NCBI GenBank assembly: GCA_028285065.1
Contig: JANQQG010000199.1
Span: 1-32,041 of the forward strand
Origin: Phycisphaerales bacterium
GTDB taxonomy: Bacteria > Planctomycetota > Phycisphaerae > Phycisphaerales > UBA1924
Direction of reading: 5' to 3'
DNA length: 32,041 nt
Position 1 is the first letter of the stretch. Each line of letters opens with the position of its first letter. This document shows positions 7,213 through 13,966 of the stretch, one piece after another. Below the pieces are notes generated by a model. It was not told the DNA's origin, made no database searches, and saw only the letters and a list, made by a program, of their open reading frames with translations. The position numbers were made by a program, and so were the translations under genes.

Positions 7213-8622
7213 ATGCTGCGCCAGTTCGCTCTCCCCGTCATCCCCGCACTCTGCGTCACGCTCGCGGCTGATCACGCCGCGGCCCAGAACGTGCCCGAAG
7301 CGCCCGACCGCCCGAGCATCCTGCCGGGTGGCCAGCCGCGCCCCGTTGAGACGCCCGACGTGCGCATGCCCAGCGGCGACGACGCACGCGGGATCCCCAT
7401 GCCGACCGGTGAGCTAGGACCGGAGGTCTATCGCGAGCGCCGGCGGCGTCTCATGGAGGAGATGGGCGGAGGCGTCGCCGTGATCTTCAGCGCCGATCAC
7501 GTCGGCCCGGACGATCGGCAGGACCTGAACTTCTACTACCTAACCGGATTGGCGCACGAGGCGGGCGCCGCGCTGCTGCTCGCACCGGAGGATCCGGTCT
7601 CGCCCGAAACGCTCTTCCTAGCGGCCTTGGACGTCGAGGACAACCGTTGGCACGGCGAGCGCGCCATGCTCGGGCGCAAGATCGAACTGGGTACCGGGAT
7701 CGCGCGCGTGCGACGCATCGGGCGACTGCCCGGCTCGCTCGCGAGCGCCGTCACGAAGAGTGCCGATCGCGAGATGGTCAGCCTCGGGCCGATCGTCGGC
7801 TACACGAGCCCCGTGCCCAAGGAACTAGACGTGCTACGGAAGGCGAGCTCGCGCATCCCCGGCTCGCGGATCCGCCTCGCCCACGAGCTGCTCCCGGCGA
7901 TGCGACAGGCCAAGAGCGCCGATGAGATCGCGATCATGCAGCGGGCCGTGGACATCACGGGCGACGGGCACGTCGCCGCGATGCGCGCGGTCCGGCCGGG
8001 CATGACCGAGTTCGAGTTGCAGCGTGCGTTCGAACGTGCGTTCCGCGACAACGGCTCGCGCTTCAATGCGTACAACCCGATCGTTGCAAGCGGCCCCAAC
8101 TCATGCGTGCTGCACTACCAGCGCAACGACCGCGAGATGAAGGCGGGCGACCTGGTGCTCTGCGACGTCGGCTGCGAGTACGACATGTATGCCGCGGACA
8201 TCACACGGACGTTCCCCGTCTCGGGCCGTTTCACCGAGCGTCAGAAGGAGGTCTACGAGGTGGTGCTCGAGGCGCAGCGGGCGGCAATCGAAGCAGTCAA
8301 GCCCGGCGTCACTGTTTGGGAGGTGCACCAGGCGGCGCGCTCCGTCATCGAGCGAGCCGGGTTCACGGACGCCTACTTCCACGGCACCAGCCATTTCATC
8401 GGCCTGCACGTCCACGACTCCGGCCTGTACGACGAGCCGCTCACCCCTGGGAGCGTGATCACCATCGAGCCTGGCGTCTACCTCGCCGACGAGGAGATCG
8501 GCATCCGCATCGAGGACGAGGTGCTCGTCACCGAGGGCGGGGCTCAGGTGCTCTCGGCGTCGATCCCGAAGAGCATCGCGGAGATCGAGTCCCTGATGCG
8601 GGCCGGGCGCGGGCGGAGGTAG
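7213..8622 (+). CDS. Exported Xaa-Pro aminopeptidase-like M24 metallopeptidase
   Basis: A 469-residue protein. It has a Sec signal peptide (residues 1-25, ending AAAQ), then an N-terminal creatinase/AMP_N domain (about 70-190) and a C-terminal pita-bread M24 domain (about 235-455). All five metal ligands of the family can be placed: D318 and D329 (CDVGCEYDMYAADITRTFP), H394 (SHFIGLHVHD), E419 (TIEPGVY) and E434 (RIEDE). It should therefore be an active dinuclear metallopeptidase removing an N-terminal residue before proline. E. coli PepP is cytoplasmic; the signal peptide here puts this enzyme in the periplasm or outside. GGAGG (7200-7204) is eight bases before the ATG. A TAGACT at 7141-7146 may be its -10. 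It is followed by an independent repeat-protein gene. Confidence 0.92.
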   Translation: MLRQFALPVIPALCVTLAADHAAAQNVPEAPDRPSILPGGQPRPVETPDVRMPSGDDARGIPMPTGELGPEVYRERRRRLMEEMGGGVAVIFSADHVGPDDRQDLNFYYLTGLAHEAGAALLLAPEDPVSPETLFLAALDVEDNRWHGERAMLGRKIELGTGIARVRRIGRLPGSLASAVTKSADREMVSLGPIVGYTSPVPKELDVLRKASSRIPGSRIRLAHELLPAMRQAKSADEIAIMQRAVDITGDGHVAAMRAVRPGMTEFELQRAFERAFRDNGSRFNAYNPIVASGPNSCVLHYQRNDREMKAGDLVLCDVGCEYDMYAADITRTFPVSGRFTERQKEVYEVVLEAQRAAIEAVKPGVTVWEVHQAARSVIERAGFTDAYFHGTSHFIGLHVHDSGLYDEPLTPGSVITIEPGVYLADEEIGIRIEDEVLVTEGGAQVLSASIPKSIAEIESLMRAGRGRR

Positions 8623-8699
8623 CCCTCGCGAGATCCCCGGAAGGCCAAAGCAAGGAAGATCCGCCAACATAAGGATGTGGGGAGAGGGCCCTTCCGTCG

Positions 8700-8705
8700 T
8701 ACACT
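8700..8705 (+). promoter_or_regulatory. Possible -10 element (TACACT) before the 8734 gene
   Basis: TACACT lies 28 bases before the ATG at 8734 and 14 bases before the GGAGGA Shine-Dalgarno (8720-8725). The position suits a short leader. No -35 match is seen, so this is weak. The gap 8623-8733 holds nothing else I can name. Confidence 0.3.
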
Positions 8706-8733
8706 TGCGTGGACCCGCCGGAGGAGCCCGAGG

Positions 8734-10662
8734 ATGTGCGCGATTGCCCACCACGCCAAGTGTGTCGTCGTATTGGTCGCCGCCCTCGCCTTCCCCGCCG
8801 CCGCCCAGGTCCAGGTCGGTGCCGGCGAGAACCTCGATGACACGTCGCTCAATGCGGGGCTGTTCATGGGACAGCCCTTCATTCTTGCACCGGGCACCGC
8901 GTTCGAGATCAACAACGCCGGAACGATCGGCAATCAGGTCGGCGCCTTCGACGTCGACTTCGCTGGCTCCACCGTCAACATCAACGACGGTGGTGCGTTC
9001 ATCGTCAACTCCGGCGGCGCCCGGGCCGAGGGGCTCATCCTCAACTTGCTCTCGGGCGCCTCGACTGACGGTCGCATCAACACGACCGACTGCGAACTCA
9101 ACATCCTCGGCGGCACCGCCGGCGCCCCAGGCGGGGTTTCCCACGCATTCGACCTGACGAACTGCGTGCTCGACATCCAGGCCGGGCGTGTCGGACGCGT
9201 CACCGGTTTCACGAACAACATGATCACGGTATCCGGCGGCACGGCCGAGCAGCTTCTCGGGCAAGACGCCACCATCGAGATCAGCGGCGGGATCGTCCGC
9301 AGCCTCGTCATCTCCAGGAGCACTCTCAATATCTCGGGCGGCTTCACAGAACGCGTGTCGCTCGGGTTCCAAACGCCGACCACCGTGACCGGTGGCGTCG
9401 TCGGGACCGAGCTCCATATCGCGCACACCGACATCATGACGCTCCACGCGACGGATCTGCGCCTCGACGGTGTCCCGATCGCGGATCTCGACGCCGGGCT
9501 CCCTCCCAACGCGACATTCACATGCACGCTCGCCGACGGAGCGGTGCAAATCATCGCCGAACACGTCGAGTCACACATCGTTCCGGACGCGATCACGATC
9601 GCCCCGATCAGCCTCGGGCCCATCGACACAGCGCCGATCGATCTCGCAGCCGGCATCGGGCCGCCCGGTCTCCGACCAGGCCAGATGCTCACGCTCAGCG
9701 GAACCGGCGAACTCCCGGACGCCTTCGGTGCCGCTCACGCCACGCTCGCGATCCACGCGGGTCAGGTCGGTGACTGGCTCCGTACCAGTTTCACCGACGT
9801 CACGATCGCGGGCGGCGTCATTGGTGACAACTTCCGAGCGCTCCCGGGAAGCAACGTGACCGTCAACGGCGGCGTCATCGGAAGCCAGTTTCAGGCCTTC
9901 CACTCGACCGTCGATCTCAACGCCGGGCATGTCGAGCAAGTCGTCGCCGGCCCGGGCGCCACCGTCAACATTGGTGCTGGCGCAACCACAGGTGCTTGTC
10001 ACGCTGGCAACGGCGGCACCTGCAATGTCGCGGGCGGTAGTCACGCCGAGGGAGGCACCTCGGCAGGCGGACTCCTCAACATCATGGACGGGACGTTCGG
10101 TCAGCCCGGCCAAGGGGGCCTACTCAGGGTCTGGGGCGGAAAGACAACGATCAGCGACGGGACGATTCACCTCCGGCTCGAGGCCATGTCTGGCGGCGCC
10201 ATCGACATCTCCGGCGGCACGATCGCCGGCGGGATCAACGCATGGGCGTCCAGCGCGATCAACCTCTTCGTCCAAGAGGCCAGCCTCGACAACGTGCCGA
10301 TGACGCTCACCCCGGGCGCCCCGACCATCATCGCGGACCGTTCCTCCGCTCCGCTGCGCGTCACGCTCGCCGATGGTTCGCCATTGGAGTTCACGCCGCG
10401 TGCGGCCCCCACGGTCGGCACTGATGAGGAGTTCATCTCACCCAGCGCGGTGCTGACGATCACCCTTGTCGAGACCTGCCCTTGCGATTGGAACACCGAC
10501 CTGTTCCTCAATGACACCGACTTCTTTGATTGGGTCAACGACTACTTTGCGCAGAGCGGGCCGCGGGAGGAGTCGGACTTCAACGAAGATGGATCCGAGA
10601 ACGCGCAGGACTTCTTCGACTTCGTCAACTGCTTCTTCACGCCGCCCGCCGTGTGCGAGTGA
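8734..10662 (+). CDS. Secreted beta-solenoid-like repeat protein with GC-type dockerin tail (two modules)
   Basis: A 642-residue exported protein. The signal peptide (1-25) ends FPAAAQ. The body is a ladder of short units carrying (I/V)xGG(x)V(x), as in STLNISGG, ATIEISGG, STVNINDGG. It is split into two modules, each closed by a cap 'LDxVPx...LADGxx' (LRLDGVPIADL; ASLDNVPMTL). A linker IDTAPIDLAAGIGPPGLRPG joins them. The last 60 residues are a dockerin-like domain: CPCDWNTDLFLNDTDFFDWV, later DFNEDGSENAQDFFDFVNCF, ending PPAVCE. The regular rungs suggest a parallel beta-helix, as in adhesins and surface layers. The start is fixed by GGAGGA eight bases upstream; the frame also extends to 8677 but with an Arg-rich leader. 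Homologous proteins are encoded at 13967 and 15760 on the other strand. Ligand or function is unknown. Confidence 0.88.
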   Translation: MCAIAHHAKCVVVLVAALAFPAAAQVQVGAGENLDDTSLNAGLFMGQPFILAPGTAFEINNAGTIGNQVGAFDVDFAGSTVNINDGGAFIVNSGGARAEGLILNLLSGASTDGRINTTDCELNILGGTAGAPGGVSHAFDLTNCVLDIQAGRVGRVTGFTNNMITVSGGTAEQLLGQDATIEISGGIVRSLVISRSTLNISGGFTERVSLGFQTPTTVTGGVVGTELHIAHTDIMTLHATDLRLDGVPIADLDAGLPPNATFTCTLADGAVQIIAEHVESHIVPDAITIAPISLGPIDTAPIDLAAGIGPPGLRPGQMLTLSGTGELPDAFGAAHATLAIHAGQVGDWLRTSFTDVTIAGGVIGDNFRALPGSNVTVNGGVIGSQFQAFHSTVDLNAGHVEQVVAGPGATVNIGAGATTGACHAGNGGTCNVAGGSHAEGGTSAGGLLNIMDGTFGQPGQGGLLRVWGGKTTISDGTIHLRLEAMSGGAIDISGGTIAGGINAWASSAINLFVQEASLDNVPMTLTPGAPTIIADRSSAPLRVTLADGSPLEFTPRAAPTVGTDEEFISPSAVLTITLVETCPCDWNTDLFLNDTDFFDWVNDYFAQSGPREESDFNEDGSENAQDFFDFVNCFFTPPAVCE

Positions 10663-10782
10663 CGAGCAGGGGGAGGATTGCCTTGATCGGTCGTGGTGGT
10701 AGGCTTGTGCCCCGGTCCCGCCATGCGCACCCGGCGCATCCTCGAGTCTCGGGCGTGGTTCCACGATCACACCCCCGGTAGC

Positions 10783-10818
10783 AAAAAGCGACGCACGGAC
10801 CAGAGGCCCGTGCGTCGC
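10783..10818 (-). terminator. Strong Rho-independent terminator (minus strand)
   Basis: Read on the minus strand: GCGACGCACGG, a nine-base loop, CCGTGCGTCGC, then TTTTTGC. The eleven-pair stem is perfect. It lies 43 bases past the stop of the PEP-CTERM-like gene and closes the long minus-strand run that begins at gspD. The plus-strand side has no T-run, so it does not serve the 8734 gene. The rest of the gap 10663-10860 shows nothing. Confidence 0.9.
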
Positions 10819-10860
10819 CGCAACGTCAAACAAATGGCACCCGCTCACGCGGGCGGTTGC

Positions 10861-11550
10861 TTACCCGTTCCGCCTGCGGCGTCCGCCGACGAGCGCGCCA
10901 CCGAACAGCAGCGATGCCACTGCGCCCGGGGCCGGCACGTTCGCCACGAGCCACTCGATCGACTCCTCGTGCGCCTCTTCCTCATCGCCGTTGTTGAAGG
11001 AGATCCAGAAGCTGCGCGAGTCGTCCAGCCCGCCGTTGTCGTCGACAAGGCGCATCTGTAGGGCGAAGATGCCGACGTCGTCACTGCCGAGGACGAAATC
11101 GAGGTGGGTGTCGAACGCACCACCGATGTTCTCGAAGACGAACCCGGCGACGTCGGACCCGTCGGAGGACGTGGTGACCGACGGGCCGAACTCGAGCTCG
11201 GCGTCCATGGTGTTCGTCGAGTCGACGAACTCGGTGCCGTTCCACTCGCGCAGACGCCCCTCGAGCACGAAGGAAAGGGCGACCCCATCGAGCCCGACGG
11301 CAGCGACGCCATCGGTGTAGAAGCCGGGGTCATCGATGCGCCCGCCGGGGCCCATCTCGACGCCGAAGACGCGCTCCGGCTCGGCGAAGATCTCGACGCC
11401 GCCGACCTCTTCGACGAGCCACGTGCTGAACGCGCCGCCGATGTTCTGCAAGCCGATGTCACCCTCGTGGGCGAGCGCCGGCGCGGCGCTGAGTCCGACG
11501 GCGCCAGCGGCACCAAGAAGCGAGAGTCCAGTGGTCTTGAAACGAATCAT
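10861..11550 (-). CDS. Secreted protein with PEP-CTERM-like anchor; homolog of the 11593 product
   Basis: A 229-residue protein. Signal peptide 1-27 (ends APALA), a beta-rich passenger domain (about 28-203), and a C-terminal tail VPAPGAVASLLFGGALVGG followed by RRRR. The tail has the PEP-CTERM layout: short Pro motif, hydrophobic span, basic end (variant VPAPG). Such tails are recognised by exosortase-type machinery and removed or re-attached at the surface. The passenger shares RVF, DPGF, RLREWNGTEF, THLDF, VGIFALQMRL and RSFWISF with matching segments of the 11593 product, so the two are homologous. Mature protein begins HEGD and has conserved His near DF. AGGA eight bases before the ATG serves as Shine-Dalgarno; a stem-loop sits just upstream. 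Ligand unknown; metal binding is a guess from the His residues and the neighbouring His-rich gene. Confidence 0.85.
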   Translation of the reverse strand: MIRFKTTGLSLLGAAGAVGLSAAPALAHEGDIGLQNIGGAFSTWLVEEVGGVEIFAEPERVFGVEMGPGGRIDDPGFYTDGVAAVGLDGVALSFVLEGRLREWNGTEFVDSTNTMDAELEFGPSVTTSSDGSDVAGFVFENIGGAFDTHLDFVLGSDDVGIFALQMRLVDDNGGLDDSRSFWISFNNGDEEEAHEESIEWLVANVPAPGAVASLLFGGALVGGRRRRNG

Positions 11551-11564
11551 CTCTTGAGTCCTTT

Positions 11565-11581
11565 CGCGGGCTCCGCCCGCG
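11565..11581 (-). promoter_or_regulatory. Stem-loop just upstream of the 10861-11550 ribosome binding site
   Basis: CGCGGGC-GGA-GCCCGCG on the minus strand, a perfect seven-pair stem with a three-base loop. It starts 11 bases after the stop of the dockerin gene and ends immediately before AAAGGACTC, the ribosome binding site of the next gene. It may stop or slow RNases and set different mRNA levels for the two homologous proteins. It has no T-run, so it is not a typical terminator. Confidence 0.5.
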
Positions 11582-11592
11582 TGATGTCTGAG

Positions 11593-12426
11593 TCAGTTGC
11601 ACAAATCGTTCGCGAAAAACGCATTCACGAAATCAAAGAAATCCTGGTCGTTGGTGAACCCGTCGGCGTTGAAGTCCGCCGGGCCGGGTCCGAAGAAGGC
11701 GTTGACGAAGTCGAAGAAGTCCTGGTCGTTGGAGAATCCGTCCTCGTTGAAGTCCGCCGGGCAATCGTTCCCGGCGAGGTTGTCCTCGACCCACGCCGCC
11801 GCGTCGTCGAGCTGATCCGAGAGCCCCGCGCCGCCTTCGTCCTGGACGAAGATGATCCAGAACGGATCGGAACGGCTTGCGGCTGCCGGATCGACGAACA
11901 GCTCAAGCTCGAGCAGGTACAGCCCATCGGGCGCTGGTGCGTCCAGGCGGTACCCGGGATGCTCGTGCAGGCGACCATCGATCGGATCGGTCAGGCCGAT
12001 CGTCAACGACGGCCCGGCCGACGGATCGGCCGGATCCGAGGCCGGTGTGATCGCGTCGATCCCGTCCTGACGCACGGTCATGGTCACCGGCGCCAGCGTG
12101 TCGAAGTCCGATCCGTCCCAGACACGCAGGGCCGCGCGGATCGTGACACCGACGACGACGCTCTGCGGGAACTGATCCGGAAGGGAATCGAACCCGGGGT
12201 TGAAGGTAACGCCGGGGACGATGTCGCCCAGCTCGGTCCCGTTGGTGAAGACGCGCTTCGGGAACGTGAGCGCGCCGTCGGTGAACCCGCCGATGACGAG
12301 CGCCCCGTCTTCGGCGCGAGTGATGACGTCGACGGGATGGGTGCCGCCCTGTGCCAGCGCACTGGACGCAGGCGCGAGCAGCACCGCCAGGAGCGTGATC
12401 GAGCGCAGGTGCTTGCACATGCGCAT
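11593..12426 (-). CDS. Secreted protein with two-repeat dockerin tail; homolog of the 10861 product
   Basis: A 277-residue exported protein. Signal peptide MRMCKHLRSITLLAVLLAPA then SSALAQ. The passenger domain (about 27-220) is beta-rich and homologous to that of the next gene: KRVF, NPGF, ALRVWDGSDF, HEHPGY, GLYLLELEL, SDPFWIIF. The tail has two near-identical 26-residue dockerin repeats (DFNEDGFSNDQDFFDFVNAF and DFNADGFTNDQDFFDFVNAF), with a cysteine just before the first and a penultimate cysteine (LCN end). The Asp/Asn pattern fits calcium-binding EF-like loops. GAAAGGACCC provides the ribosome site, nearly the same leader as in the next gene. The start ATG at 12424-12426 is preferred; one codon pair later is another ATG. 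The passenger with its two alternative anchors suggests one ligand displayed in two places. Confidence 0.85.
   Translation of the reverse strand: MRMCKHLRSITLLAVLLAPASSALAQGGTHPVDVITRAEDGALVIGGFTDGALTFPKRVFTNGTELGDIVPGVTFNPGFDSLPDQFPQSVVVGVTIRAALRVWDGSDFDTLAPVTMTVRQDGIDAITPASDPADPSAGPSLTIGLTDPIDGRLHEHPGYRLDAPAPDGLYLLELELFVDPAAASRSDPFWIIFVQDEGGAGLSDQLDDAAAWVEDNLAGNDCPADFNEDGFSNDQDFFDFVNAFFGPGPADFNADGFTNDQDFFDFVNAFFANDLCN
11643..11760 (-). repeat. Tandem 78-bp dockerin-coding repeat
   Basis: The plus-strand word CCTGGTCGTTGG occurs at 11643 and again at 11721, exactly 78 bases (26 codons) apart, with most bases between copies shared (CGTTGAAGTCCGCCGG ends both). It marks a recent tandem duplication of one dockerin unit inside the 11593-12426 gene. 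The same dockerin words recur in the genes at 8734, 13967 and 15760. Confidence 0.75.
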
Positions 12427-12464
12427 GAGTGGGTCCTTTCTCTGAAACCCGGACGCAAGCGGAA

Positions 12465-13319
12465 TCATGGCGCAAAGTCCGGGATGAAACGGTTGGTTTC
12501 CTTGTCCGTGTAGACGTCCTCGAAAGTCAGCGTCTCTGCGTGCCCATCGAGGAACCCGTAGTTGGAGCGCGACCGGAACGAACGCGCCGGCCCGCCGTGG
12601 GCGTCGATCGCGCACTGACTGGCCGCGATCGCCGGGGCGCTCTCGGCGCCGAAGATCCCCCACTGCTCGACATGGACGTGATCACTCGTTGCGAACTGCT
12701 CGGAGGCCGAGTCGTTGCCCTCCGTGATCATCAAGAAGTGCACGGTCGTGCTCGGATTGGGCACGGCCGCCATCTTCATCCATGGACCCAGGAACCGGGA
12801 CGAGTCGTCCGGGTCCCGCACGTTCGGCCTTGCGAACCGCGTGAGCGCGTTGTTGAGCCCGTAGCTCGTCCACCGCGCGATGTTCGACGGCGGTGGTCCG
12901 CCCGACGCCAACGCCTCGATCAACTCATCCAGCGTGGCGCCGTCGCTCTGCCCACCGAGTGAACGAGGCCAGAACGGGCTGTCGTCCACCGGCGAACGCA
13001 GCACCAACTCGTTTCCGTAGTACTCGCCGAGCGTGATCGGCCATGCTCGATCGGGACTGGCAAGGCCGCCATGGCCCAACCCGGCGTCGATGAAGAACTC
13101 ATCGTGGTCGTCGAGGTAGAGGGTGTGAGCGATCTCGAGCTGGCGGATCTGGCTCAGGCACAGCGCCGTGCGCGCAGCCTGACGCGCCTTGCCGAGCGAC
13201 GGCAAGAGCAACGACACAAGCAACGCGATGATCGCGATCACGACCAACAGCTCGATCAGCGTGAAACCACGCAGAGCCGAGACGCCGGGCGTGCCACGAG
13301 CGCATGGATGTGCGCGCAT
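12465..13319 (-). CDS. Type II pseudopilin-like protein (prepilin-type N-terminus, H-X9-DG-like end)
   Basis: A 284-residue protein starting [17 protein letters not shown], followed by the prepilin signal [20 protein letters not shown]. Cleavage is expected between G and F, with the key Glu at +5. The hydrophobic helix leads into a periplasmic domain ending in [13 protein letters not shown], like the H-X9-DG proteins that are expanded in planctomycetes. Such proteins are substrates of prepilin peptidase and assemble with type II secretion or pilus machinery. GGAG seven bases before the ATG sets the start. The gene is 38 bases upstream of the dockerin gene and could be co-transcribed with it. 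Its own role is unknown; association with the neighbouring secreted proteins is inferred from position. Confidence 0.87.
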   Translation of the reverse strand: MRAHPCARGTPGVSALRGFTLIELLVVIAIIALLVSLLLPSLGKARQAARTALCLSQIRQLEIAHTLYLDDHDEFFIDAGLGHGGLASPDRAWPITLGEYYGNELVLRSPVDDSPFWPRSLGGQSDGATLDELIEALASGGPPPSNIARWTSYGLNNALTRFARPNVRDPDDSSRFLGPWMKMAAVPNPSTTVHFLMITEGNDSASEQFATSDHVHVEQWGIFGAESAPAIAASQCAIDAHGGPARSFRSRSNYGFLDGHAETLTFEDVYTDKETNRFIPDFAP

Positions 13320-13420
13320 GGGCAGGCTCCCGTTCGGAGCCGGTCAGCGCAAGCGCAGCCGAGGCACGGACGCGGACCGGTCAGGATGTGAGTTGGGTAC
13401 GGAAAGAACCGAACGCGGGC

Positions 13421-13894
13421 TCAGGCCCGGATCGGCGGCCCGCGCGGGGCGCTCTCACGCGGTGGGGCACACGAGACGTGCACCCGCGGCTCGGCCAGCA
13501 CGACCACGACGCCATCGGAGGCGTCCGTGACCGCAGGGGGAGCGAGCGTGGTCAGCGCGAACGAGACACGAGCCGCGGCGAGCAACTCGCACAACGGGCA
13601 GTCGTGATCGTGATCATGATCCTGGTCGTCGCCGCTCTCGTCGGAAGCTGGCGTAGCCGGGGCGTGCCCATGCGGGCAGCAGGAGTGGCATGAGGGCTGG
13701 TGCCCATCAGCGGACGCCACGCCCACGGGCCCGTGGTCGTGGACCATCCCGTGGATCGGCGGCAGGAAGCCGAACGCAACCACTCCGAGCACGAGCAGCC
13801 ATGCGGCCGCACGGTGAGTGAGCGGAAGTGGGTCGGAAGTCCTACCCGAGATGGGGCGGAGCTTGAGCACGTGGCTGAACTGTACGCAGCTCAT
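13421..13894 (-). CDS. His/Cys-rich membrane-anchored protein (DUF2946-like pattern)
   Basis: About 157 residues. One hydrophobic segment (AAAWLLVLGVVAFGFLP) is followed by a short region crowded with potential metal ligands: HGMVHDHG, HQPSCHSCCPHGH, then DQDHDHDHDCPLCELLAAA. The CPLC followed by a helix resembles the C-x2-C end of DUF2946-type proteins, which are often found beside copper or zinc uptake genes. The protein would sit in the membrane or periplasm with the His/Cys part outside. The start is uncertain: ATG 13892-13894 has no clear Shine-Dalgarno, and a TTG at 13907-13909 is possible. It is the first gene after the gap at 13910-13966 and precedes the pseudopilin and the two homologous secreted proteins. 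Metal binding is likely; metal and role are inferred only. Confidence 0.68.
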   Translation of the reverse strand: MSCVQFSHVLKLRPISGRTSDPLPLTHRAAAWLLVLGVVAFGFLPPIHGMVHDHGPVGVASADGHQPSCHSCCPHGHAPATPASDESGDDQDHDHDHDCPLCELLAAARVSFALTTLAPPAVTDASDGVVVVLAEPRVHVSCAPPRESAPRGPPIRA

Positions 13895-13966
13895 CGGGCC
13901 GGAGTTCAAGGCAGTGCCTGGGCAGAGAGTCGTGGCAACAAGGGCGATTCTGGAGAACTGGGGGCT

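Noticed and set aside
6748-7275. Upstream extension of the potassium channel frame (176 codons)
   Set aside because: It reads through tRNA-Ala and has no plausible signal or domain; the ATG at 6747 fits the family start.
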